Shown: in pieces, positions 1 through 13,423 of the stretch
Layout of the letters: each line of letters begins with the position of its first letter
How positions within the stretch are numbered: the first letter of the stretch is position 1
Assembly: GCF_048544455.1 (NCBI RefSeq)
Contig: NC_133532.1
Coordinates: 21,578,948-21,642,947 of the forward strand
Source of the DNA: Silene latifolia
Taxonomy: Eukaryota > Streptophyta > Magnoliopsida > Caryophyllales > Caryophyllaceae
Length of the DNA: 64,000 bases
Direction of reading: 5' to 3'
Translations under genes and position numbers: made by a program
Notes under the pieces: generated by a model
The model's input: only the letters and a program-made list of their open reading frames with translations
Database searches by the model: none
Told to the model about the DNA's origin: nothing

Positions 1-1015
1 GGGAATTTGTTGAACTATATAGTATATGTGTATGTTTTGATGATATCAAGGTGCTTTATAATTTATATATACTCGTTGCGCGTAATCGTTTGTTTAAGTC
101 TTTTATATTAGACTTATTTATTACAAGAAACAAAGAGAATTGTGGTGGAAGTATGTGTTGGTCAAGCCTCAATTGAAGATCAAATTATCTGAAGATTCAT
201 TCAAGTATTATGAGAAGACGAAGTCCGTCTAAGATTAATCAAGCTTGGATGATGAAGTAGCCTATACTCGAAGATCTCCTATGAAGATTAGAATAGTATA
301 GGTGATTATCTCGTAATGGTAACTAAGAGTGAATTTCTTGTATTGGTAAAGTTATAGCTTTGAAGCTATAACATTACTAGTAAAAGAGCTCAATGTTATA
401 GCTCTTCTACTATAACATTGAGATGCCGAGCTTATTTTACACGACATACATTGTTTCAAAATTGTTTTTGAAAATTATTTAAGTTTATTTTAAATGATTA
501 GTAAAAGTATTTATTAAATAAAGCCCGGTTTAATGCGGAGTTTGGTTTTATGTTAAACGTTGGTTAGTAGTTATTTTGGGTCAACTTATGAGTTGGACCA
601 TGCTACTAATTAGGGTTTTTTTATAGCTACTCTTAAAACCTAAATTCTAACCCAATATTGAGCTAGGGTTTACACGAGTCACGAGGCATATGAGCCGTGA
701 TATCTCATGTGACCTAAGGTATATTTTGTAAAGATTTTATTCTGTAAGGAATATTTTTACATATCTTTTATATCTTACTTGATATGGTTGTTTATGATAA
801 AAGATATTCTTGTTATAGAAAATCTTATCATATCTTAAAATTTATGAAAAAGATAATAATAGAATAAATTTTATTCTATCTTTTGGAATATTCTTTATTA
901 TCTTTTAGGCTTTAAGGAAAGAAATAATAAAAGATATGATTTGTTCACATATCTTTTATTTTCAGCCATTAGGGTTTCATTAAACCGAGTAGCCTTGCTC
1001 TTTCCTTCCTATAAA

Positions 1016-2294
1016 TGTTGGAATATGTGTCCTCCGACAATAATGCGATCACGACTGTTGATCATGATGATCACATATTTAAGTCTCATTATAAAGAATA
1101 CAATTGGGAAGTAATATTTTATCACAATCGATCAACATATATCGGTAATGATTGGCTGACTAGAGTTTGACATTACTGTCGTGCGACGGTGGTGATCAGT
1201 TGATCCCCTAGGTCATACCTATAAGACAACACTCTTAATTGATCATTTAATTAATCGTATAACGTTGCGAGTTAATTAAATTACTTGAAAAATTGACGGA
1301 CGATTTTGGAAGTAAAATTTACGTATCTCATTGAAATTTGATTAAATGAGATACGGTCTGAGTAATTGAATTGTATCATTACTCAGATGAAATTATTGTT
1401 TAAAGAAACAATTGAAATTGAATGAATTATTATAAATACAATTTATTGTGATTTGTAAATTGGTAAAATATTTTGGTACAAGTAATTATGAATTACTAAG
1501 TCGATTTTTGTATATGACGTATTTTTATTAATACGTTGATTTTTAATATGTTAAAAATACATAACAAATTTATGTAACATATGACATGTGACATAAGACA
1601 AATTGACATTTTGACAAAGATAATATGGAGTCCATATTATCTATGTGTGCCGAAGTTAGGGGAAGAATTAGGCTAATATTGTGTTGTTTAAATTTGTGGA
1701 GAACATGATGATTGCCCTATTTTTCTAGCCATGCATACATATTGCTCATTGTGAAGAACAACTAGGGCATGCATTTGCTCCCTTCCCTTCCCCATCCACC
1801 CGGTTTTTAAGAGGAGAAAAACCATGAGTTTTTCTCATCTTTTTACCATATACATACATTTAGTTAGTGTATGTTTTATTCATTCTAACTCATCAAAAAT
1901 TAAGATTTTTTAGAAACATAAAAATACTTCCTCTCCTCTCCTCTCTCAACCGGTTTTTGGGAGATTAAAAACCAAATTATTTTGGGTCATTTTTCTACAA
2001 AATTAATATTATCTAGTATTCATAGTATTAATTTTAATTAAGAGTAAGCTTTGGGTATAAATCCTTGGGAGAGATCCTACACTTGGGTCTTTGTTCATCC
2101 AAAAGGAAAGCTCAAGAATAAGAGAGAAAGGTGATCTCTCTTGTGCCCATATTAACCAAATTCCCAATGTAAGAACAAAGTTTCTTCTTTATTTTGTTTA
2201 AAAGTTTGCATGCATAAGATCATTCTCTAATTTTATGACAAATTAAATTAAAACATATATGAATATGTAAGTATATAGATCTACTTTTCCTTCA
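1016..2294 (+). repeat. 5' LTR of the gag-only Angela-like Copia
   Basis: Begins TGTTGGAATATGTGTCC and ends CTTTTCCTTCA, the TG...CA rule. It is nearly identical to 8509-9790. A TATA box (TATAAAT, 2056-2062) lies about 240 bp from the 3' end, with the start of transcription probably shortly after it. An AT-rich inverted repeat (aaaattaata / tattaatttt, about 1998-2034) precedes the TATA box. Confidence 0.9.
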
Positions 2295-2295
2295 A

Positions 2296-2310
2296 TCGGT
2301 ATCAAGAGCC
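2296..2310 (+). promoter_or_regulatory. Primer binding site, tRNA-iMet type
   Basis: TCGGTATCAAGAGCC follows the 5' LTR after one base. It matches the tRNA-iMet 3'-end complement (TGGTATCAGAGC) with small changes, as is usual for plant Copia. It fixes the element's orientation as plus. Confidence 0.8.
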
Positions 2311-4542
2311 ATGGTTGTTTGCATACAAATCGGTTAAAAGTTTTTCCGAGTTATAAGAATAACATATAAAACTTGAATAATTTGTGTTATTATGAGATAT
2401 CACGAAATTAATTTATGCATGTTAAATTTCTGGTCCTAAAATGTTTTAGGATATTTTGGTTAATTTACGGATTTTTATTGTTCATATTATACAATAATGG
2501 CATTTAAATATGATTTTATGAGTAAAAATGTCATTTCCATCAAAAATTAGCTATACTTAGAATTTTCCAGTGATTTTTGGATATGTTGTCACATATATTA
2601 TTTTGAGATAACCTGTAAATTTTCATAATTTTTGGACTTCTTATGCTCGAAAAATGGATTTTTCATTATTAAATTCGGATTTAGGTGAAAAATAGGTTAA
2701 TATGAGATAAATTTCAAATCTGGTCATAAAAATTTTGTATGATGTCACATACAATTTTACAAAATGTGTGTAAAATAATGGGCTATAGTGAAGTCTTTTT
2801 GCATGATTTATGGATTTTTGAAGAAAAATAGCATGAATAGTGACTTTATTAGTGCAATATTAATAAAACATACTCTATGACTAAAGAAAAACATCATATG
2901 TTGCATTTTATTATCTTTTTCAGATCTAAAATTGAAAAGTTAATGAATATAATTTTTCTCATGTTTTTATGATTATTTTGTTAAAAACCGATAAACCGCA
3001 ACATTGTTTTTCCGGAAAATTTTCGAAATTTTAACCTAAGTTTTTGAACATTATGAGTGTCATGGTATTTTTACAGAATGTTCATGAGTTTAAATTTCAA
3101 ATTTTGAATTTATTTGAAATTTTGTGATTTATTTGAAGTTTATAGCTTATTTTTGTAATTTTTGGTCCATTAATGAACAATTTTAGAAATATGAGTTAAT
3201 TATGGTCAAATTATTAGTGAAGACTAAATTTCGAGTCCCAAGAGGTTAGGGTAATTAACTTATGCATAAATATGAATTTATGTAATTTTTGTGATTATAA
3301 AATGTTGAAATCACGCAAATCCGTAAAAATCAAGTAATATACGATATTGGCTAATTAAAGGCGATTTAGCATAAAATTGGGCATGTTCATACATATTATA
3401 ATGCTGCGTTTTCTTTATGATTGTCATAATTTAATTTATGTAATTTTTGAATTATGTAATTTTACTTAGTATGGCCTTAGTTTTAATTGGTATTTCCCGA
3501 AATGTATGGGAATATCGATTCGGTTGTAATTTATTGTGATCTCGTATCACCGTTTTGTAATTTAATAGATTTATTTTATTTTAGTTACAAATGTATAATA
3601 GGAAATTATGTAATTTGCTATGTAATTTAATTTATCTCGGAGTTCCCCAAGACGGATTTCTTCAAGATGGCGATACATAAAGACGGTGTTACCTCGAGAT
3701 GCGTGCCACAACCGAAGTTCAAGGGACCAATGGAGTTGGTTTCCGAATATGTAATAGTTAAATAGTTTTTCTATTTTAGGAAAGGCCATACTAGGATTTA
3801 TTTTAAGCTTGCATTTTATTTTTAAGTCACATGCATCGCTAAATCGCCATAACTAAAACATGCATCTTCTTTCATCGAGTTTATCGACCGTGTCAATTAA
3901 AATTATCGTAGTTCACCGCTTTAGTTCACTTAAAACGTGATAGATAATAAATTGACATGACCTCTCGCTAAAACAATTAATTGAGACATAGCCTTACCAA
4001 ATAGTAGAAACCATGAAAACCTATTTCGCGAGGGAGTGCACTCGGCCACACCGGGGTACAAACCTTGTTACGTAGGGGAAGTGGGTGATAAATGTCTATC
4101 CACCGAATTCATGTTGATAAGGGATGAATCGGCCACACTGTGCCTAAGTTAATATGGGTTTGGATAATGGACACATTTATTCGAAATTTGGATTGAACTC
4201 AACAAAAGTTTTTGATAAGGGATGTATCAGCCACACCGTGCCCTTGTCGGATGTGTTTTGGGTTAAAGATAATTGTTAATGTAATATTATCGACCAAGAG
4301 TTCTAAAAGTAGAATCGATTAAAACGTTAATCCACCGAGTTATATTAATAAGGGATGTATCGGCCACACCGTGCCCAAGTTAATATGAATTTGGGTCTTG
4401 GAATCATTTATCTAGTTGGGTAGAGGTCACTAGAAAAATGCATAAAACTTGTTTAAATTATAATTTTTACGAGTATTATTATTAAAACGACATTTGTTTT
4501 ACTCCTATTTTATTTTGTAGACCACTTCTTTTCTCATAACAA
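2311..4542 (+). other. Long untranslated leader with reiterated element before gag
   Basis: About 2.2 kb between primer site and gag, AT-rich and without coding potential. Near its end a motif of about 28 bp, of the form aaGGGATGtATCgGCCACACcGTGCCc, occurs at 4116-4144, 4213-4242 and 4347-4376; a weaker relative lies near 4029. It is the only strongly conserved reiterated sequence in the leader and sits 170-430 bp ahead of the gag ATG. A packaging or translation signal is plausible but is inference. The inverted relative at 10381-12273 shows a diverged version of the region. Confidence 0.6.
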
Positions 4543-5438
4543 ATGGCAACACCAACCCCTAACGCCACGCCTCTCGCTAATACATCATGGCTCCGATCCT
4601 TCATGGATCGATGTAAACTTGAAAAGAATGGGTCAAATTTCTCCGATTGGGATGCCCAACTCAAATTAGCCGCCCAAGGTGACGACAAGCTTCGTTACCT
4701 TACCGAGGCCTCTCCACCCGAACCTACTACTAGGTCGACCGCCGCCACTAGGAAACATACGAGGCTTACCAAAAGGAGTCCGCCGCAATGAAAAATGTGT
4801 TGATATTTGCGATGGAGGCGGATCTCCAAAGGAGAGCCTTTAAAATGGGCAACGCTAATGAGATTTACTCCAAGCTTGTGACAATGTTTTCACAAACTTC
4901 GCGGATCGTCCAATATGAGGCGGCCGCGGCATTCTTTGATCTCGACTTCAAAGAGGGCCAAAAGGTTAGCCCTCATGTGCTCAAACTCATGGAGCTTGTC
5001 GAGACCTTGAAAATTCAAAAGGTTGAAATCCCCAAAGAACTCATTGTAGATAGGATTCTACACTCCTTGTCCAAAGTCAAAGCGTATGTTCAATTCCGGG
5101 TGAATTTTAACATGCAAGGTAAGGATGTGTCTCTTGAAGAATTGCACAAGTTACTTGTGCAAGCCGAGAGGGACATGGGGTTAAATGTGAACCCACCAAA
5201 AGATGTGCTTAACATAAGCACTAAGAGTAAGGGGAAGTTCAAGAAGAATGGGAGGAAGGGTAAGAAGCAAGCTCCCACTTTCACCAAAGCTAAAGCTAAT
5301 GATGCTAGCACTTCGAAAATCAAGAAGGGTCCTCTTGATAAATGCCATTATTGTAATGGTATGGGACATTGGAAAAGAAATTGTTCCAAATACGTTGGTG
5401 ATATTAAGGCTGGAAAGATCACTCCAATAGGTAAATGA
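4543..5438 (+). pseudogene. Copia gag-like capsid protein, one frameshift
   Basis: This is the only protein gene of the element. The N-terminal part (82 codons from the ATG at 4543, starting MATPTPNATP) and the C-terminal part (open to 5438) lie in different frames; a single-base shift near 4740 joins them in the order expected of Angela-type Gag. The C-terminal half carries the capsid-like helical region (VDRILHSL, YVQFRVNFN) and then a lysine-rich linker. A CCHC zinc knuckle, CHYCNGMGHWKRNC (C-x2-C-x4-H-x4-C), is encoded at about 5341-5382. Gag packages element RNA in cytoplasmic virus-like particles. The knuckle and overall length (about 298 codons) are intact; the shift is either a real mutation or a sequence error. 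Confidence 0.8.
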
Positions 5439-8400
5439 CTATCCCTTCTTTTATGTTTCTAAATTCAACTATGGTATTATGATACAATCTTGTGATAATG
5501 TATCTCCCTTTTTATTGTAAATAGGGCCTCCACCAAGCAAAGACAAAGGAAAGGAAAAGCAAGCTTAAGAAACCATCAAGGAGCTAGGAATAGCTTTCAT
5601 GGAGCTTCGCTTTTTATTGTCTTATTTTGAATTATGTTTTGGATTTTTAGAACCTTAAGTTTCCGTGTTTGACATGGAAAGGTATTTTGGATAATTGGTT
5701 GTATTTTGGATAATGGTGACTTGGTTTGCAACCCAAGTCACCCGTTTTATCATTTTATCCTTTGTTCTAAAATCCGTATTTAAATGCTTGCTCTTAGAAA
5801 CATATGATTATTCACTTAAAGTGATCTAATAGACAACTATAATGACGGGATTCATTATATGTCCACATGCTTAAGGCTTGTGTATGATCATTTATAAAGT
5901 GGTGTTGAGTCTATGAACTCTCTTAAAGGATTGTCAATCACCAAGTAAACTTATGAAATCTATAACCATTAGTCTATCTATGAGATAGTTCTCCTTATAC
6001 TTTAACATCATTATTTGTGTCTCATATGCTATCTTTGAATCTCTAGTGTATTTATTCTAAAGATAGAGTGGGAGAAAAATGAGGACACAACTCACACCAA
6101 GATAAGATTGTGTAAATGAGATCTACGCAAGAGAGAATGATTTGAATGAAGGTATATCTATTTACATAGTATACCAAATAGATGAGATCTATGGTCTCAA
6201 GTAAGTTCTATATGACAAAAGAGACCAAGTGAAGTAATCGAAAGAACATATTCTTAAGATAACTACACGAGGAGACCAAAAGAAAGTTTTGGAACAAAAT
6301 GACTAATGTAAAGTCTTAACAAGAGTTTTGACTAAGTTTATGCAAATTTTGACCAATAGTTTTAACCTTGAGATTTACTTAAGAGCCTAAATGAATCAAA
6401 GTAACATACTAGTTATGATCGAGTTGCAAAGATTGATATACCGATATCTTCAATTGCAAAGATTGATATACCGATATCTTCAATGGCCAAGTTTTAACCA
6501 CGTAAATGTCATTACTTAACCTCATTATGAAATGGTTAAACCTCCTTCCGAAAGGGTATTTCGAAGGACGTGTTCTAGATATTATTTATATTTGAATAAT
6601 GACATCGCTACACATCATTATGATATGTGTGAGTTAGAGATTAAAATCCTTTTCCATAAGGTTAAGATGAGACCACTTCAAAATAGGTATTTTGAAAGGA
6701 TATGATGGGAACATATATGGTTTTATCTTAATAACTTGGCAATGCAATTTATATTTCAATTCTTGAAAAGTTTCGATTGAGAAGTCAATTTTGAAATATG
6801 TGGAATTTAGTGGGAGCTATCATCCTTTGAATGTTTACAACTCACCACTCATTGAAGAATGACGAGCTAATACCTTCCTTCATAAAGGAAGATTTGAGTT
6901 TTCAATTCTGGATGAAAATGGACTATGATGAATCCAATTACATCAAGGGATGTTGGATAAGTATTGGGAGATACACATCGAATCAACAAGAAACATAGGT
7001 TATTCATCTAAATGAAATGGAATTGCCATTAGCAGTCATGGTCGTTCCTTGAACCTAAATATAGTTGATGACATGATTAAAAGTTACTAATGTTTCCGCC
7101 ATTAGAATAATCATGCACATGTCCAATGGTGAATCATATGCATACGAGCATGATGATTCACTGGTAAGCCACAATAGAAACATCATGAATTCTCGAGTAG
7201 AATCCGATGAGCGATTTCGGTGTTTGACGGAATGCTCTATTGTGTGTCATGAGGTTGCACATATTATAGAAAATCCGAGCACATGCAAGGATTTATGAGA
7301 ATCCTTAACCTTTCAAGCTAGAAAGAGAAATAAGAAGTTTTGGAAAGATACTTAGTTAGAGAATAAGTTGCTCAAGACTAATCTTTCCTAATATGCTAGG
7401 ACTTGTAAGAAGTGCTAGGCTAATCACCTTGACAAATTGTTGCAAGACTCTACAAAACATATACCTAGTGCATTGTGAGTGGATAGAGTACTTGATCAGT
7501 ACAAGTTATATCATTCACCACAAATTCGTTCGTTATGTGATAATCAACAAGGAAGTTCTTTCAAGATAAAGAACCAAAACCAAGGTCGGGAACCTTGATG
7601 TGTACTTGGTAAGGTTCATGCTATGAGAGAGAACATGAATGTAAAGGAAAATGCAAGTATTAGAAGTTTGAACACATGGACACATGGCATGTTAAACTTC
7701 TATTGCAATCAATAAGTGTTTACACTTACGATATACATCACAAGGTTGAAATATGGTATTGACTACCCGAGTGTGATGTCGACATTTGTCGTTTGAGTTA
7801 TTATTAACTCACAGTACACTTTGTTACATCCAAACGGGTTGTGGAGACAATTGAACTCCGTTAAAGTGAACATGGATTAACATTGTATTTGCCCATAGTT
7901 ACTTACATGAGGTGACGTCTCGAAGTGACTAGAGTGTGATGCGATTGATGGCAAGTTCAAGTGCCATAGTGTCATGTGAGATGACTAGTCGATCACATAG
8001 GCAGACTGTTAGGAACATTTTGTCGGGCCTAATGACCGCTTATAGAGTTCTGGCAAATTTATATTGCCTGGTCGTGGCGAGAGCTGCTATAGTATTCTAA
8101 TGCGTCGATTCTTTTGACTAAAGACTGTTCACCTAAGATGGCACAGTTTCAGATTAACTTTGATTTGTGTTACTACGACCTTCGTAAATGGGGTCAAATG
8201 GGCATATTTTGGGTTATGATGGCTGTGGCTAGTCGAAGGGAATGAGTGCGATAGAAATTGTCCATCCCTAGTCAGGGTTATAACAATATCTCAGGGCCAC
8301 TCGAGGAGTAATGAACTGGAAATGCGTGGCCACGCTCGGAAGGTATCTATGATAGATAAATCCGGTCAATCAGTTATTCTCCAGATCGAGGAAACCACTC

Positions 8401-8493
8401 GATATGATCACTTGCAAGTACGATCCGAAAGACACCTTGCATTGAGTGGGAGATAGTAATAGGACAAGAGAATTGGTGACGCACACTTGTCGA
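5439..8493 (+). other. Non-coding interior where pol is expected
   Basis: No RT, integrase, protease or RNase H motif is visible in any frame. The last 600-700 bp resemble, in reverse, the 3' non-coding part of the Copia fragment at 55252-56027 (shared phrases around a 'ccactcgagga' stretch), so that part is family 3' UTR. A perfect 30-bp tandem duplication lies at 6424-6453 / 6454-6483. The rest is unrecognised filler. Confidence 0.6.
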
Positions 8494-8508
8494 GGACAAG
8501 TGGGAGAT
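8494..8508 (+). promoter_or_regulatory. Polypurine tract of the Copia element
   Basis: gaggacaagtgggaga immediately precedes the 3' LTR. It is the standard plant Copia plus-strand primer site and confirms the plus orientation. Confidence 0.8.
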
Positions 8509-9790
8509 TGTTGGAATATATGTCCTCCGACAATAATGCGATCACGACTGTTGATCATGATGATCACATGTTTAAGTCTCATTATAAAGAATACAATTGG
8601 GAAGTAATATTTTATGTCAATCGATCAACATATATCGGTAATGATTGGTCGACTAGAGTTTGACATTATCTTTGTCGTGCGACGGTGGTGATCAGTTGAT
8701 CCCCTAGGTCATACCTATAGGGCAACACTCTTAATTGATCATTTAATTAATCGTATAACGTTGCGAGTTAATTAAATTACTTGAAAAATTGACGGACGAT
8801 TTTGGAAGTAAAATTTACGTATCTCATTGAAATTTGATTAAATGAGATACGGTCTGAGTAATTGAATTGTATCATTACTCAGATGAAATTATTGTTTAAA
8901 GAAACTATTGAAATTGAATGAATTATTATAAATACAATTTATTGTGATTTGTAAATTGGTAAAATATTTTGGTACAAGTAATTATGAATTACTAAGTCGA
9001 TTTTTGTATATGACCTATTTTTATTAATACGTTGATTTTTAATATGTTAAAAATACATAACAAATTTATGTAACATATGACATGTGACATAAGACAAATT
9101 GACATTTTGACAAAGATAATATGGAGTCCATATTATCTATGTGTGCCGAAGTTAGGGGAAGAATTAGGCTAATATTGTGTTGTTTAAATTTGTGGAGAAC
9201 ATGATGATTGCCCTATTTTTCTAGCCATGCATACCTATTGCTCATTGTGAAGAACAACTAGGGCATGCATTGGCTCCCTTCCCTTCCCTATCCACCCGGT
9301 TTTTAAGAGGAGAAAAACCATGAGTTTTTCTCATCTTTTTACCATATACATACATTTAGTTAGTGTATGTTTTATTCATTCTAACTCATCAAAAATTAAG
9401 ATTTTTTAGAAACATAAAAATACTTCCTCTCCTCTCCTCTCTCAACCGGTTTTTGGGAGATTAAAAACCAAATTATTTTGGGTCATTTTTCTACAAAATT
9501 AATATTATCTAGTATTCATAGTATTAATTTTAGTTAAGAGTAAGCTTTGGGTATAAATCCTTGGGAGAGATCCTACACTTGGGTCTTTGTTCATCCAAAA
9601 GGAAAGCTCAAGAACAAGAGAGAAAGGTGATCTCTCTTGTGCCCATATTAACCAAATTCCCAATGTAAGAACAAAGTTTCTTCTTTATTTTGTTTAAAAG
9701 TTTGCATGCATAAGATCATTCTCTAATTTGATGACAAATTAAATTAAAACATATATGAATATGTAAGTATATAGATCTACTTTTCCTTCA
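8509..9790 (+). repeat. 3' LTR of the gag-only Angela-like Copia
   Basis: Near-identical partner of 1016-2294, starting TGTTGGAATATATGTCC and ending CTTTTCCTTCA. It is followed directly by the target duplicate ataaa and then by the continuation of the interrupted SIRE-like LTR. Confidence 0.9.
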
Positions 9791-10380
9791 ATAAATACTT
9801 TGCTTTTGCAACATTTAAAATTAGAGACCTTAAGCATAAAATTGATTTTATTTTCAAAGAGCAAAACCGTGTATTTCAAGCAGAAAACCGATTTGCTATT
9901 TCAAATGGTCGTGTATTTTAAAACTCGTATATTCATTTGTTAAGTTATCGTTATAAGATAATAGTGCTCAATAGATTTCTTACTTGTTCATTAATGTGAA
10001 CCTTTGCAAGAATCATTAGTGCTTTCTTATTAGCGTAAGTTAGTCACTCGAGTATTTAACGGTACTCATTGAGTTACAGCTAAAGTTAGTTGTACGAGTT
10101 GGGTTAGTAAATTTGTAATCCGTAGAAAGGTACTAAATTTATTAATCGAGAATAGTGGACGTAGGTTTCGATTTGTGAAACTGAACCACTTCAAAAACCG
10201 TGTGTGTCTCCTTCTTTCGTTTGTTTGTTTACTTTGTTCTTACTTGATCATTAGTTAATTAGTTAAAGTTTAATCAATAAACGTTAAGTAATTAATTATA
10301 TTCATACAATCGAAAAAGTTTTAAATCCTCAATTCACCCCCCCCTCTCTTGAGTATTTCGGATCGATAAACTCTTCAATA
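9791..10380 (+). other. Right portion of the split SIRE-like LTR
   Basis: Non-coding; contains the C-rich stretch near 10338 described for the split LTR. No gene is visible. Confidence 0.45.
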
Positions 10381-12258
10381 ATGACTTCCACCCAATTATA
10401 TAAACGATTCCAAGACCCAAATTCATACTAGCTCGATTGTGGGACAACGGTCCCTTTACAACCTTTACTAATACCATTTGGTGGGTTAACTCGTTTAACC
10501 GATTCTACACTTAGAACTCTTGGTCGATGAATTTACAATAAGTTCATCTTTAGCCCGAACCTATTGAGACAGCGGTCCCTCTAAACTTGTGTTGAGATCA
10601 ACCAAATTTCGAAGTGTAATAACATCTTATTACCCCACTTACCCAATGTTAAAAGAAAGCACTCCGGTATAATATTTCAATACCGTATTGTACCCCTAAT
10701 GAAATTGGGATTCATGAGTTCCTACTATTTGGTAAGGCTAAGTCTCAATTTTTATAAAATGTGAAGGTCTTGTCAATTTATTATCTATCTCTTTTAAGTG
10801 AACTAAATTAGTGATCTATCGATAATTATAATTGACAAGGTCGATGATTCGATATAAAATATGCAAGAGTTGTTATGGCGATTTGGCATGCATGCAAACA
10901 TATAAAGAAAGAAAACATGCAAAATAAAACAAATTCCTAGTATGACCTTTCCGAAAATAGAAAATATAATAATCTATTACATATTCGGAAACCAACTCCT
11001 TTGGTCCCTTGAACTTCATGTGACACGCCTTCCAAGGAAACACCATTTTGATCGGAACTCCTTTCTGAATGGCTCCATCTTTAGGAAACTCCGTAATTAC
11101 AAAATAATAATAAAATACATAGCTATTCTTGTTATACATTTGAAATAAAAATAAATCTTTTAAATTATAAAATGGTGATGCGAAATCACATTAAAATTAC
11201 AACCAAATCGATATTCCCTTTCATTACGAGTAATACCAATTAAAAACTAAGGACATACTAAGACAAATTACATTATTCAAAAATTACATAAATATAAATT
11301 ACATTCATCCCTAAATTATGCAACAAAATATATGTATTCAAACATGCAAAATGAATGTGCCAAATCGCCTTACTAGATTATATCGTATATAGCTCAGTTT
11401 TTATGGAAATGCGTGATTTTTAACTTATTAAAATCACTAATTAATACTTGAATCAAATTTTGGGCCAAGTAAATTATCCTAACTGTCTTAGGACTCAAAA
11501 ATTAGTCTCCACTAAAATTTAACAATAATTCAACTTGGTTATATATTGTTGCTCATATTTAACCGCATTTATCATAACAATTATGAAATAATTCCAAATT
11601 TCATTACAATAATCTAAAAATTTGAAATTTAAATTTTAAACATTATGGAATATTACCATGACCCTCATAATATCAAAAAAATGGGTTAAAAATTTCGAAT
11701 TAATTTAGAGAAAAATATAGTTGCGATTTATCGGTTTTATCAAATAAAATGCCTAAAGCATACGAAAATTAATCTAATGAATTTTCTAATCTTAAATTTG
11801 ATATGCAAGACATAAATTCAGCCTAAAATAATTTTCTCATGCCACGAAATTCGTTTTAGCTATTTTTAGCTCATATAATCTCGATTTATTCCCTTTAAAC
11901 CATTCAAATCATAAATCATGCACAATTAATCTAATTAATCTCACATTTTACATATAGTAAGTACAATATGCATGTGAGATCATATTAAAATTTCATGGTT
12001 AGATTTGAAGTTTAACTATTTTTAGTTAATAAACCAACATTTTACCCACTAATATGTAATTATTATACTAAAAATCATAAAAGTGAGCAATAAACTTCCA
12101 TAAACCATTCAAAATGACCTAAAACATTTTTGGACCAGAATGTATACATGCATCAAAAGTTTTGTGCATATCTCATATTTACACAAATTTTTCGATTTTT
12201 ATTTTAGTCATCAAATAACTCGTAAAAAACTCAAAAAACGATTTGCATGCAACAACAA

Positions 12259-12273
12259 AGCTCTCATACCAAT
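12259..12273 (-). promoter_or_regulatory. Primer binding site of the inverted Copia
   Basis: On the minus strand the bases next to the LTR read attGGTATGAGAGC, close to the tRNA-iMet complement. This sets the orientation and the inner LTR edge at 12274. Confidence 0.65.
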
Positions 12274-13332
12274 TGTTAGGTTCTTTAACCCTCTTATTAG
12301 ACTCATCTAATATAGATCTAAGTTACTTAATAAATTAGATGTTGTGAATCTAGTTACATGCAAACATAAATAGGAGTAAAAGGAGAAAAAGATTTTTCCT
12401 TACATTAGAATGAGGCGAAAAGTGGGACAAGGATGGACTCCTTCCAACTTTGTTCTTGAGCTATGAAGAAAAGGATGATCCTCCAAAGTTTCAAAGTAGA
12501 AACTCTCCTTTCAATTGCACCCAAGATTTTACCCAAATGATTCTTAATAATATTAACTAGATATTGTTAAGAATTTAATCCCTTAATATTATCTTTATTA
12601 CTACTCTAGTAATGTAATAATAATAATTTGGTTGTGTGAGAATTTTTAGAGAGAAGCATGCAAAAATTGGAACTCGAAAAATGAGCAACAAATTGCTCTT
12701 TTTAAGAGCACAAAACCGGCACCCCTATAACCTTAGTGGACAATTACTTTTTCTTATTTTAATTTGCTTGCAAGAATAGGTAATGAGTGCGCATTAGAGT
12801 AGTTTGTGGCATAAGCATGCAATTAGGGGAATCATTACATGCAAGTGGTTGATTAAAGAAAAGACAAAAATAAAATGTTGTCCAACAACATGTTATTTTC
12901 AGCCAACTTGAGATAAAATGGACCACTGTGATTTTGTAATGTTTGTCACACAAATACGAGAATCATATGCTTATTTATCTTACATAATTAAATAAGCATT
13001 AGTTTGATCATATAACAATTATATAATATAAACCAATAATTAATATACGCTTAACTCTTAAGTGATAATTATGTCATTATATTAAAATATAATGAGTCTA
13101 ATAATGTCCAATTTAATAAATTTACAACCCTTTGTAAATATAATCAACAAATAACCGCTACCTCTAAAAATACAATACCTCGATTAATTTAATAAATTAA
13201 CGCTTAATTATTAAATTAAATCTTATTTAATCACATTACAATAAGATATAAAATTTTATTAGTCAATCATCGCATAATTGAATTAAACTTGCGCTGACTC
13301 GAGTTCTAAACTCGACCTCAACAAACTCACAC

Positions 13333-13423
<91 letters not shown>

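Larger units (their letters stand above)
1016..9790 (+). mobile_element. Angela-like Copia, gag-only (TR-GAG type)
   Basis: This is a complete LTR retrotransposon bounded by 5-bp target duplications, ataaa at 1011-1015 and 9791-9795. It has two LTRs (1279 and 1282 bp), a tRNA-Met type primer site, a long leader, one gag-like gene and a polypurine tract of the usual Copia form (gacaagtgggaga). About 3 kb between gag and the 3' LTR should hold protease, integrase, RT and RNase H, but contains no recognisable domain and no open frame longer than about 70 codons. That is the architecture of TR-GAG non-autonomous elements, which depend on a full-length relative. By eye the LTRs differ at about 18 sites, so the insertion is fairly recent. 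It lies inside an older SIRE-like LTR. Confidence 0.85.
8..10380 (+). repeat. SIRE-like Copia LTR, split by a nested Copia
   Basis: The two flanks of the nested element at 1016-9790 join into one LTR-like sequence of about 1.6 kb. It starts TGTTGAAC at position 8 and ends near TTCAATA at 10380, an imperfect version of the inverted terminal pair. A run of Cs followed by TCTCTTGAG near 10338 resembles the 3' end of SIRE/Maximus LTRs; this is recall of the family, not a search. No coding sequence adjoins it on either side, so it is a solo LTR or a fragment. The window edge prevents checking its target duplication. The right edge abuts a truncated inverted Copia at 10381. Confidence 0.45.

Noticed and set aside
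3571..3789. Short frames sharing the string YYIFGNQL here and at 10942-11148
   Set aside because: The similarity reflects homologous non-coding leaders of two Copia elements; no codon-level support for a protein.
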